A stretch of 64,000 nucleotides of DNA. It comes from Pampus argenteus. Lineage: Eukaryota; Chordata; Actinopteri; Scombriformes; Stromateidae. The position numbers and the translations under genes are program-made. Shown one piece after another: positions 11,601 through 21,974 of the stretch (positions are counted from its first letter, which is position 1; every line of letters starts with the position of its first letter). The notes under the pieces are model-generated. The model saw only the letters and a program-made list of their open reading frames with translations. It did not search any database and was not told the origin of the DNA. The stretch is taken from positions 15,966,501-16,030,500 of the forward strand of contig CM072866.1 of assembly GCA_036937835.1 (NCBI GenBank). Reading direction: 5' to 3'.

Positions 11601-14600
11601 GAGAAAGTAATAAATTACTAGAAATAGCTGCTTACTCAGAAAGCTCTCTGGTCTCCTCCAGATGAGTTTTTATCCTCTCTCTATACTCCTGACTCAAATA
11701 CTGTTTGATCAGTGTGTCCAAGACAGTTGTCACCATATACTTCCTAGATGCCAGATACTGGATAGAGCAGGATACAGAACACATATTTTGATTAGCATTA
11801 AGCTAGCCAATTACAAGGATTTATATACAGATTCAATAGTGGGGCTGCTCACTTCTTTCAGGCTCTCTTTACATAGGGGACACTGAGGGGTGTGATCCAA
11901 GCAGCGTTCTAGACAGTTTTTACAAAAGGTGTGGCCACATGGTGTCGTCACAGGCTCATAGAATAACCTGTGTTGGTCAGAAAAATGAAACAATCATATA
12001 ATTTACAACTTTACAATGTAAGCTGGTATGTAAACTCCGTGGTAAATATGTGCTGGATGTGTCCTTACCTCATGCAGAGAGAGCACTCCAAGTCGTTGGG
12101 GTCCAGCAGGTCCTTAGGAACAGCTCTGCAGATTTTAGCTTTGGCAGCCTGTTGTTTGGAGCCTTTTGCCACACCTAAAATCAAAAGAAGAGAATGGAAA
12201 TAATTTGCTTCACAAAAGCATTATCTCTAACATAAATATGATGCTAATTAGGTGAATACCCATGGTGTTAGTAATTAATAATTTCATTTAGGTAATGGAG
12301 TGTGGCATAAATAGCAGTGTTACTAGTGTGAGTGTACATTATTCCTGCAAAAGCAGGACATTAAAAAACAAAACATTAGGAAGAACAGAAAGCAGAATAA
12401 TGATGGGCTTGTCAACCTACCTTGTTTTTTATGCTTGCTACTTCCACTATGCACAACACAAGGTTCTGTGTCTGACAATGACAACTTCCTCTTCAGCAGG
12501 CTCGCCTTCTCCTGATCCCCCAGTTGAGGAGCAGAGCAAACTCTCTTCAGCCCCTCCTCACCACAGTTAGAGCCATGCATTCGTAACGAATGAGCTCGGC
12601 TCAGACCGGGGCGCTCCAGACTTTCCCAGCGTTTCTGAGTAATGACAGAAGATGAGGATGATTCTTAATAAAACAATGTGATAGTGAATCACAGCGTCAG
12701 TATTATTGTTCAGTGTAGTAATACCTGCTGGCTGTCCAGACAGTGGTGCGCTGAGGCGGCACGGACCTGGTGTTGATGTTGTCTGTGGACTGGGCTCTGT
12801 GCTGAAGCTCGGGCATCAGACACAAAGGTTTTACTGCGCAGGCAAGGCGACGTGTTCTGTGTCGTTTCCCTCAGGCCGACCCTGACATTTTCATCCGCCG
12901 GGGAGAGCAGATCACATATGATCTGTAAAAAAGTACTCAGTTTGTCATCGGAGCAAACAGCCAAACACAAAGTCGTCTTATCTGAAGTCAATGTCAGCAA
13001 AAACAATTAACACAATCCTTATAATAATACTGATTACTGTAAGAAACCATCTCAACAAGGTGCATGTGAGAATAATGTGGATGCTGGTGTATGTATTTAT
13101 CATAAATTAGTTACATAAATCATAGATAGAGCTGTGTTGAGGTACCATATAAAATTCAACCCGACTACTAGACATTGGCATCAACTCAAAACTAGTTGAA
13201 GCATTATTAGCCTGTATACATCTTCAACAATTATGTTTCAAAAGTATTATATCAAATGAAATTTTGTTTATTGATAAATGAATTTCGCAGGTTTTATGGA
13301 AAAAGGTGACTTTTGATAATAGGATTCAGCAACACATTTTGTAGTTTTTTCAACACTTGAAATCATTTATCCTCTGTACACATCAACTACACAACACTAT
13401 ACATCCAATTCTGTAACCATGACCAAGAACAAGGTCATGACAATGCACGCAGAGATAAGACACAAAGACAACTTGTGCTTTCTCCAAAACAAAATTCATC
13501 ACGTCAGTTTGACATCAGCGTATGACCCAGTAGCTGAAAACATCAAGCTTTCTCTTCAGTTCAAGGCCTGAACTTTATTTTCTGAACTACAGATCATTTT
13601 AAAACACATTCCTAAAACACAACAGACTCATTCCTCTTTTGACATTTCCTTTTCTTTTGTTTGTGAGATTTTGAGTTTGTGCATTTTTAATCTTTTTTTT
13701 TTTTTCCCCAACTACTGTATAACTATATGCTCAGCCATGTTTGGCTGCTGATCCATCTATCTAAGAGCTTTCAAAAGGTTTCATTTCACATCATTACATA
13801 CGATTCTTGCATGTCTTTTCTCAGTAAGAGAAACAAGGATGAAGGCTGTTATTTTATTATTGTAATTCGCAATTTGTTTTCATTATATGGGTATCGGGAA
13901 GGTCTTTACGACTTTAAGTGTGATTACAGGCTGCACAAACTTGATTTGACATTCTATTTACGCAACATTGTGTGGTTCACACGCTGTTTCAAATTAATGT
14001 CTTGCTAGAGAAGTGTCTCCTTCAAGATCTGAGAGGAGAGGAATTCATACAAGATGCCAATGCGACCAGCAACTCTGAAGGACGGGTTGAATCAATTGTA
14101 CACACATTTTACCATGTGAAAACTGGAAATGACTAAAGGGCTTATGTGTACGTCACTATACAACAATGAATTAGTGATGATCATACAAAGCATGAAAAGC
14201 ATTAGCAATTGCATTAAACAGTTCCATGATAAAATGGTGATGAAACAGGTATTTTTACTTTTCACATGAGTTAAACTTAATTAATTATACATACAATCTG
14301 ACAAAAGGTCATTGATTATGTGTCAGTTGACTATTTTAATAATTGAGTAATCATTTAGCACTATAAACTACTATTATAAACCTGTTTAAATAGACATAAA
14401 CATATAGACATAAATTCATATGGATGACTAATATGACAATCAGAGGTGATGTCTGTCAGCACATTCTCTATGTGTACGGGATAAAATGTAAACTGTAAAT
14501 GATTAAAACACAGTAATACATGGTGGGGAGGCCTATTAAATGCAAAATTCATGCCTTTGTTATTACGTCATTAAGCTGAAGTAGTATTTTAAGATCAGAG

Positions 14601-15626
14601 CCATGAAAAGAAATCAATACAATTAAGCTGGCAATGAATGTAGAGAAATAGCACATAATAGCTATAAAAGCAGAACAAAAGACCGTCTGCAATGAGGATC
14701 ATAATGGGAGAGCTTTAAGTTCCCAGTTATCCAATCAAAGGACTGAGAGACTAACTAAGTAGCAAGATTAATGAAGCAACGGTGCAGCAATAATAGTTTC
14801 ACTTCAATGTTTGGCTTACAGTGTATTAAGGCTAGCTCATCCAGCCCACTTGTATAAACACTGTGTCACCTGCTAGACTTGAGGATGCCAAATATTTTTT
14901 GTCTCTTGCTCTCCCTTCTTACACTGCCAGCAGAGTAATCCTTATCATTAGATTACCTTTTCCACTTGTCTTTTAGCACAGGGGAAGTCCTCGTCTACAG
15001 CCAGGCAGTGGAGGAAGACTTGGAAAGACTCGTCCACTTGGCCCATTTCATGCAACACCATGGCTTTCCAAAATAAAGCCTGCAATGGTCGAGAGAAAGG
15101 AAACAAAGAAAGAAATTATACTTCTGTGTCACCAGAAGTACACCTGAGTATTCACTATCATGCTTAGCCCCTTCCTACTGTGTACATACATTTCTCATTC
15201 AAAATCATGTAGAATCAGCTATAGTTGCTAGGTGTTAATGACATAATAAAACATCATTACAAAAGTTGAGGAAATAAATAATCATATTTTATTTTGCTCC
15301 TTTCAGAAATGGGTTTAAAACTAAACTGAAAACACATTTTCTATCACCCCTGGGACAAAGAGATGCTGTTATTTTATACATATTTTGCAACACAAATTAA
15401 GAATATAGATTTCAACACACACTCGTGGTCTCCTGTTACTGATGTAACAGTCATTAATGGCTTTGACCTTAATCACTATGTTTACAGTTGCAGTTTAGAA
15501 AACCTTCTTTAGTCATGATACTCTTTTATAACTTATTTACCCTCAGAGATGCCCTTTGATACAGTACTAAAAAAAACAGACTGACTGACTTACTAAACAA
15601 CAAGTCAGACTTTAGTAAGTAAAGGC

Positions 15627-15662
<36 letters not shown>

Positions 15663-18451
15663 GCAAGCATTAACACCCTGGAAATGCTTAGTTGTGGTGC
15701 GACATTAGTGAGTGACCTACTTCAGCAGAAAAGCTGGACCCAGGACAAAATTCTGTGTCCTCCAAAGCAAGGCGGTACTGTTTGAGAGCCATGTACGCCT
15801 CCGCTCGGGACAGGCGTGCCACCGCTGTTGACTCTGGGTCTGCAGGAAACATGAAGAGATGAAGTTAGACAGGAGTAATCTTCATTTTCTAAATTATATT
15901 TGCTTTTGTTTGATTGGTCTTCTTCTTGCCAAGATATATAGTGTTTACCTTGACAAAAAGATTTTTTTTAAATCTGTTATTTTCTGCAAGTTATGCATTT
16001 ACATAATAACATGATAAGCACATGAATGGAAAAGAAAAACAGGTTGTATAAGCCTGTGAGAGCAGCAAAAGATCATTGGATTTTACATTTATGTTCCCAG
16101 TAATAGGTTGTATTTAAAGGGACACAAAAAGAGCTTTATTGTTTTTATTTAAGAAGGCATAAAATATCAAGAAGCCTAAAACTATTCTAAAGACACTCAG
16201 GAATGGCTAAAATATTCGGTATGATGATGAAGTTACTTTTTGTTTCTTTGGATGTAGGTCATGTCAAAAATCAGACATTCGGCATTAAGTGAATTACCCA
16301 ACTATGGCATTTTGTTGTGAGCAAGTCTCAGTCTTTTGAAGCAGTCTGTCCTGCAGATATTACAGACTAATCAATTTGGTTAGTGGATCAAGTTTAACTG
16401 TATTCCATCAAAAGTTCAGACACAGGCTGTCGTGTAATTTCTCTGCAAACGGCACACCATCAGTCCAAGTCATTTATTACCTCTCACTGAGACACATGAG
16501 AGTCATTTGTTTTTTGATGTATGACAGATACTGATGTGACAGGATTGTTTGTCAAGTCTTCATAGAGCCCCTTGTATATCACAAAGTGTCTCTCCTGCTT
16601 CTCTGGCTGTCTGTGAGACAGCAATGCGTTTGACAGTGCTGTCAAGAGCAGGTGGTGTGTGTGATTGCATCACTCCCACAGAGACATTAGTCTGCATCCT
16701 AGTGACAGGTACTTCATGTCAGGAGGCGACACACTCGTCCATGTAGCCTTTAAATTACACAGTTCACTCACTGCTTTTGTGAGTATGCATGAGATACACA
16801 AAGCAGGAACACTTTTAAAAATAGATGTTACACACTAGCAGACAACAATCACTCAAAGTAAACTTGGAGACATGCAATTCTAGTTATTCTATTGGAGTCG
16901 GAGTCACTTAGGTTCTCATAGTGAAGTAGTCTGGGTTAAGTCTTTGACTACAACTTGAGTAACAGGGTCAGGACAAGGTTACAAGTATTATTATATCACA
17001 TGACCCAAATAGCACAAGTGCTCAAAAACCAGGTGAAGGTACTGGACATTTCTCCAGACATGCCGTCAGATTAAAATGGGGATGTGGGGACCAAATCAGA
17101 TGTGAATCTTATAACTTATAATAATATTATAACTCTGAAACCGTGAACTCTGAAAACAAAAAAAAACAGTGGCTCCTTCCTTTTGAAGTTTAAACTATGG
17201 AGGTTATTTCTCCTGCAGGTCAGTGCGTCATCACGTTTCTAGGAAGTACAGTAACTCCAAAGACATCACTGGTCTACACCACCAGCCTCCATCTGCTTCA
17301 TAAAGTGACCCACAATCGTCTTCTTTCTTATATCTTTTTAAATTTGTCGGTCATAATAGAAATAACCATCACAAAGCACGAATAATTGCCCCCACCCCCT
17401 TGATAAATTACAAAACCTGCACCATAAGTGTTACGACCTGCCTTATGCAACTTGTGCCAAGTGCGCATGCTCAGCTTGTGAAACGTAAGCAGGACCTGCC
17501 CGTTTATCCAATGGGAGACTGGCAACAGTAGACCACATGTAATGATGGCAACGGCTTACAAAATATTAGTCAGTAGAGCTACTTGGCCTCTTGTGACTAA
17601 AAGACAATGTACTGTACTACATGTACTGTCCATGACCGGGGCTGTTTATGTCTAATATATGAACACATCCCTGCTGTTTCAGCCACAAGTCACTTCCCTT
17701 TGCTGCTCACTCACTGAGGCTGCGCAGCAGACACGCCACCGGGACAACATGAATGTAAGGCTATGTGTTAACAACACTTACCAGACTGGATGACATCGGT
17801 CGCCAGTGATACAGCCTCTTGGTAGAGTTTTCTTCGACACAGCTCGTCCACTTCACGTAGTGTTTTAGACTTTTTCAGCTCGTCAGGGAACCATTTGTCT
17901 AAAAGTCCGCACAGAGTCACATTAGGTTTCTCTCCGCCGCTAACCGGCTCGCTGCACAGCTTACATTTAGAGAGCAGTTGTCGCTGCAAACACCTTTTAC
18001 AGTACGAGTGTCCACAGCTTATTGTGACAGGTTCACCTAAAAAGCCGTGACAGCTGGGACAGTTGAAAGCGTCGTCCCCGCAGCCAACTCCTGCGTCCCG
18101 ACTCTGACCTGACACTACATCTGGCGCAGCGGCCTTTCTCTTAAAGTTGCGCACAATACAGTCCACGAAAGTGCTTAATTGTTCAGGTCTGACTGACCCA
18201 TATCGCGTAGACATTGCAAACCAGTCAATGGCTTCTTTGAGGCAGTTTTCCGAAGCCAAAGCGTTGGCTTTCTGTAATGTAAGCTGATAGCGGACCTTCT
18301 CCTCCTCTTCAGAGACGTTGTCCGCGTCTGCGCCGATGAAGAAGACGCTCCTCTCCTCCTCTGCGTCTCCTGTTTGTGGTTGGAGTGACATCTTAGCGTC
18401 AATAGAGTAAATATTATGTGAATTTCGTCCTTCTTCTGTTAACGTGCCCAT
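8445..18451 (-). CDS. lonrf1: LON peptidase N-terminal domain and RING finger protein 1
   Basis: Twelve exons splice in frame to 2301 nt (766 aa plus stop); human LONRF1 is of similar length. Order: an N-terminal helical repeat region; RING 1 (Cys131, 134, 146, His148, Cys151, 154, 163, 166); TPR-like helices at about 224-304; a poorly conserved basic/serine linker at 305-441; RING 2 (Cys472, 475, 487, His489, Cys492, 495, 506, 509); and a LON substrate-binding domain at about 560-766 (HVFEPRYRLMIRRC, GKRFRVLSRGMKDGY, DPRYQLSVLSM). The Lon ATPase and protease domains are absent, as is normal in this family. RING domains suggest E3 ubiquitin-ligase activity in the cytosol or nucleus; that is inferred from family. 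The longest ORF starts at 18451, but ATG 18391 (MSLQPQ) has the better Kozak context (A at -3). Naming LONRF1 over LONRF2/3 rests partly on the adjacent dlc1, as in human. Confidence 0.92.
8604..10753 (-). other. lonrf1: lonrf1 intron 11
   Basis: 2.15 kb of AT-rich intron with no exon or named repeat; it holds one CA run at about 9824-9843. Confidence 0.8.
10754..10906 (-). CDS. lonrf1: lonrf1 exon 11 (LON domain helical part)
   Basis: 51 codons, phase 0 on both sides, acceptor gttag and donor CAG|gtacct. It encodes AEDSDELERLQQLHDAVYEQ followed by WFQDLKIRFHNQILQHFG and PMPEREADIQ, matching the LONRF family. Confidence 0.94.
11067..11229 (-). CDS. lonrf1: lonrf1 exon 10 (LON domain beta core)
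   Basis: Acceptor ctgcag and donor CGG|gtaaga. It encodes FVDYGCMLIIRSVHFLPDGR, then SVVDTIGGKRFRVLSRGMKD and GYSIADIEHLEDTR, the most conserved part of the LON domain. Confidence 0.95.
11361..11519 (-). CDS. lonrf1: lonrf1 exon 9 (start of LON domain)
   Basis: Acceptor gtgcag and donor GG|gtaagt. It encodes DLTKNVPIFVCTMAYPTVPC, then PLHVFEPRYRLMIRRCMETG, then TRQFGMCINDPQKG. The VPIFVCTMAYP...LHVFEPRYR pattern is the LON-domain entry motif. Confidence 0.95.
11636..11757 (-). CDS. lonrf1: lonrf1 exon 8 (linker between RING 2 and LON)
   Basis: Acceptor ctatccag and donor GA|gtaagc. It encodes YLASRKYMVTTVLDTLIKQY and LSQEYRERIKTHLEETRELS, an amphipathic helical linker. Confidence 0.92.
11853..11967 (-). 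CDS. lonrf1: lonrf1 exon 7 (main part of RING 2)
   Basis: Acceptor acacag and donor GAA|gtgagc. It encodes LFYEPVTTPCGHTFCKNCLE, then RCLDHTPQCPLCKESLKE, which supplies six of the eight zinc ligands of RING 2. Confidence 0.95.
12069..12174 (-). CDS. lonrf1: lonrf1 exon 6 (first CxxC of RING 2)
   Basis: Acceptor gattttag and donor AG|gtaagg. It encodes GVAKGSKQQAAKAKICRAVP, then KDLLDPNDLECSLCMR. The CSLC pair gives the first two zinc ligands of RING 2. Confidence 0.93.
12421..12634 (-). CDS. lonrf1: lonrf1 exon 5 (linker)
   Basis: 214 nt between acceptor actcag and donor CAAG|gtaggt; the phase fits the exons on both sides. It encodes a basic, serine-rich segment beginning KRWESLERPGLSRAHSL. 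No domain is visible. Only 90 nt of intron separate it from exon 4. Confidence 0.85.
12725..12922 (-). CDS. lonrf1: lonrf1 exon 4 (linker)
   Basis: 66 codons, phase 0 both sides, acceptor tttttacag and donor CAG|gtatta. It begins IICDLLSPADENVRVGLRET and continues with a His/Gln/Ser-rich stretch with no recognisable domain. Confidence 0.85.
12923..14956 (-). other. lonrf1: lonrf1 intron 3
   Basis: 2.0 kb of AT-rich intron. No exon, RNA gene or recognisable mobile element was seen. Confidence 0.8.
14957..15079 (-). CDS. lonrf1: lonrf1 exon 3 (TPR-like repeat)
   Basis: 41 codons, acceptor attgcag and donor AAG|gtaatc. It encodes ALFWKAMVLHEMGQVDESFQ then VFLHCLAVDEDFPCAKRQVE. The A-x-x-x-x-A ... 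G ... A spacing and family match indicate a TPR-like helix pair. Confidence 0.93.
15629..15660. repeat. (GT)16 microsatellite
   Basis: 32 nt of uninterrupted GT in lonrf1 intron 2, about 60 nt downstream of exon 2 in gene orientation. Confidence 0.95.
15721..15839 (-). CDS. lonrf1: lonrf1 exon 2 (TPR-like repeat)
   Basis: 119 nt after acceptor cctgcag, donor GAA|gtaggt. It encodes DPESTAVARLSRAEAYMALK then QYRLALEDTEFCPGSSFSAE, a typical TPR helix pair. Confidence 0.93.
15840..17781 (-). other. lonrf1: lonrf1 intron 1
   Basis: 1.9 kb of intron with no coding exon seen; mostly unremarkable AT-rich sequence. Confidence 0.8.
17782..18451 (-). CDS. lonrf1: lonrf1 exon 1 (N-terminus and RING 1)
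   Basis: This exon holds the start codon, an N-terminal helical region (VRYQLTLQKANALASENCLK) and RING 1 (FNCPSCHGFLGEPVTISCGH ...), then DKWFPDELKKSKTLREVDEL and a donor at G|gtaagt. Two in-frame starts are possible: 18451 (T at -3, weak) and 18391 (A at -3, better). A 13-codon upstream ORF at 18455-18414 overlaps the first start. Confidence 0.93.
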
Positions 18452-18640
18452 ACATTTCTGTAGCTGCTGCGGTCTTTCGCAGTATACACAGCGGACTTTC
18501 CAATAGACACCCGTCTGTTACATAAAAAAAAAACACAGTCACGTGAACAGCAGGCTCGTGCCCTGATTGGTCGGGACATCTCGGTTACAAAACCTGTGTT
18601 TGAAAGTTTCATAACTGCGGAAGGGACGTAGTTTGTTGAC
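18452..18640 (-). promoter_or_regulatory. lonrf1: Probable lonrf1 promoter / 5'UTR
   Basis: Directly upstream of the first exon in gene orientation. It contains an E-box CACGTG at 18540-18545, within TCACGTGA, and a CCAAT box at 18566-18570 (ATTGG on +). CpG density is raised from about 17.9 to 18.6 kb. No TATA box is apparent. The transcription start cannot be placed exactly. Confidence 0.5.
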
Positions 18641-18831
18641 TGTGATGGAGATTCAGTCCTCTCTTACACTCCCACAGACTGCACTAATAATATAGCAAAC
18701 ATAATTAAATAAAACACATAAAATTGTCCCTGCTAATGTATACATTATGTCACATTAGTCAAAACCTTATTCAAACAACTCCTTCAGAACCGGTTGTATA
18801 ATAAGATTTTGTAACATCTATGTAATTTATT

Positions 18832-18894
18832 ATATATATATATATGTACGCATATATATATGTGTGTGTGTGTATGTGTGTGTGTGTGTGTGTG
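18832..18894. repeat. Compound TA/TG microsatellite
   Basis: Two TA runs followed by interrupted TG repeats. Confidence 0.95.
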
Positions 18895-20423
18895 CATGAT
18901 AATATGAATAATAATAACCAATGCAAAGAAAAAAAAATATAGAAAGTGTTACTTAACTGCACCAGAATCAAAAGAGGGCTGTTACAACATTATGGTGAGT
19001 CAAACATTGGCCAACAGAAAAACAGATCAAACAGCAAAATAACAAAAACAATTAAATGATGTTGTCCAGCATCAAACACTGTGTTGATCTAAATATGTCA
19101 AAAGGCTTCATGGATATGTGGACAGAGGGTTTTAGACGTTGGACAGTTGTTACGGGAACAGTTGTTTACTTGAGGGAGTCATAACTTTAAACCAGTCACA
19201 CTGAAAAAAAGGATCATTGTTTTATCACTGTTGGTGCTCCTTCTTCTTTTTAACAGTCTTTGTAGTGCTGTGATGGGTTGGCAAAATCTGCATAATTAAA
19301 TTGAGGTTGTCTGAGGCCAAACTGGGTGTGAACAGAATGAGGCTGTTCACATTGTGGAGGGACACTGTCCTCTGTTGGTCAAAGTACAGCATTACTTCAT
19401 AATTTACAAAATGTTTCTTAAAAGTGTATGACATAGAAAATAACTAAAATAGGCAGCAAAAGACACAAAGTATTGTGTTTTAAATCAAAAGATAGACAAA
19501 TAGGTGGAAAATAACTATACATAGCTTTACTGACTCCACCTGTGTCCACCTGTAAAATGATAATTTAAAAATATACACACCTAATTCTGTATTTATGCAT
19601 GAAGGAAATGTTTTGGTCCCTGGTATATTGTTTTAACTTCAGTTTCTTGGCACGATTGTTGAATGAAAACTATGATCCTTAAAGTTGTGTGCAGCTAATT
19701 TTCCTACCACAACAGATGAATTTTGTGTTGCTTTCACACAGAAATCACAAGATGTTACTATAAATATTTCAACTGACCCAGTGATGCATTGAGTAAGTCT
19801 TGGTCTCTTTCCGTTCATTGTTTAAATCCTCACATGCAAAATATTTACAACCTGTCAAACTTAATTGTTTCATACTGTGGTTTCAGTTTTCAGATTTATC
19901 TTTAAAATCAGAGAGGGAGAAACTGTATGTGTTCAGAGGGAGAAGTGGACTCAGTGGACTGTGTTTTTACTGCACTTTTGTTAATATTTGTATTAACTTT
20001 CAGTTTTACATCACTGTCTCATATTAGATACTTAGTGTGAATTGGAGACATTCACCAAAGCTGAATTCTGCACTGAAAAACGTGTTTAAAACACAAGTTT
20101 ATTAAATTGGCTGTACATTTAAATACATCTTACCATATTATTAGGTGACTGTAAGTTACTGTCAATTAGAAATTATATCAAAATGTTTAAAACTGACACA
20201 GTTAGACATTTCACTGTCTTCTCTACAGCGACAAAACTTTGAAAAAAAAATGCTATTTCTTACTTTGACACAAATAAAATCCTGCTCAATGACGTGCTCG
20301 AATGGCACATAATGTTTTGAGAAAATGTTTCACAAGAAGTGTTTAACAAAATGTGGTGAAGCAATTGAGACAAAGTGTATGTGGACCCAGTGCTGAAGTG
20401 TGTTGTGGTGCTAATCTAAACAA

Positions 20424-20440
20424 CCACCAGAGGACAGCAC
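20424..20440 (+). promoter_or_regulatory. Candidate CTCF binding site
   Basis: CCACCAGAGGACAGCAC differs from the common vertebrate core CCACCAGAGGGCAGCA by one base. It lies between lonrf1 and dlc1 and points the opposite way from the motif at 6741. Confidence 0.35.
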
Positions 20441-21479
20441 TGTATTGTGAAACAAACATCTTGTTCAACGTCAACCTGTGTTTTCAACAAGGCGTCAGTT
20501 AGAAAGTTTTCTTCTAAAGGAATTCGTATTTTTGGAATTCACAGTTATATAATATAAATTGGTGCGAATTGGTGCAAAGCACGACTATTTCCCCAGAGCA
20601 TTTGTGAGATTCACTTTAAGGTCTTGCATAACATTTACAAATGTAACACAATCATTTTTCAAATGTCCATGATACTAAACTCAGAGTAATGAGTCCTCAA
20701 GTGAACCAAGTAATGCTTTAAACCAGCTTTAAAGGAACCAAATAAATCATCGACATTTTAATATGGATCCATGTACGACCACCGCCCTGGACTGTGTCAT
20801 CGCCTCTGTGGGATTTGGATTCGACGCTTTGCCACATCTGTCACATAAGTGATTACGTCATTAAAATAACTACAGTGTGTATATGACTTTCAGGCACATT
20901 CTGATCACACTATATCTAATTTTTTATCCTCATCATAACCATTGCTATAGTGATATCTGCTGCATTTTTCTTTTGTTCTCCTCTGCTTAAAATCTTTACT
21001 CCGTGCTTTTGGAGTTCATGAAACACAGTAGAACTACCATGAGGAACAATATGAGGTCAACTGTAGAAACATTGTGTGACTTAATCTCGTTCTTTTCCAT
21101 GTTGACTCTTAAAATACGTTGTTATCACGATGACATATTGTTTCTGTTGCCACAACAATACCACAAGTGATCCATCAGAGCATTCCAGTCCACATGAGCT
21201 GTGTAACCCACAGCTCCTGTCAGATCTTTGGCACATCTGTGTGATTTTTTTTGATTTTTTTTTGTGACCAAACGTAACTACTCACTGTTCATTTTGGCCC
21301 GGAAGCCGGAGGAGGGACTCTGCTTTAGCTGCATGCTATGATGCCATAATAGCTGATAGATGTGATAAGTGTTACAGAAATAATAAAAAATCCTATATCG
21401 AAATACGGCATGTATATGCCTTAAAACAACTTGATTCAGTTTATTGTTTCTTACAGGAGATAAAAATGTTACACATCAC

Positions 21480-21870
21480 TGTGTACTTCTTGTAAAAGTA
21501 TGCTGGTCCTCACTGGCAACAAGAAGAGAACCATATTTCTAAATGTCCCAAACGCTCAGCATATCACTTCTCTTCTCAAATTTAAAACCACTACTCACCA
21601 GACCTGATCTCAAGACTATTTAACTACCTGTCAGGTAAATTCTGAACTTGGGGATACTGCCTTCCACGACTTTGTACCTTTATAAATAGACTATAATGCA
21701 GAGGATTATAAAACTGGAACTTCTCCTCTCACTAGCTGATCTTAAACGTTTAACTTCAAATCCATTTAGTGATGTTTGTAACGCTGTATGTGCTTTTGTT
21801 TGTCTCGCTGTGTATATTGGATGTCTTTCTCTTTTTGTTACGCATGTTTAAAAAATAAAAATAAAAATCA
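21480..21870 (+). mobile_element. Possible 3' fragment of a LINE-type retrotransposon
   Basis: A moderately GC stretch with degenerate protein-like sequence ends in an A-rich simple tail (AAAAAT repeats at about 21850-21868), a usual 3' end for CR1/L2/RTE-like elements. No full reverse transcriptase motif is readable, so this is a weak call based on architecture. Confidence 0.2.
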
Positions 21871-21952
21871 GACCTGCTATGGACAGTAAATTTAACACTG
21901 TTCTGGTACAAACTGAGTAGTTTCTGATAAATGCAAATTGCAAGAAGAAATA

Positions 21953-21974
21953 CAAACACACACACACACACACA
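21953..21974. repeat. CA microsatellite
   Basis: About 10 CA units with one interruption at the left. Confidence 0.9.
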
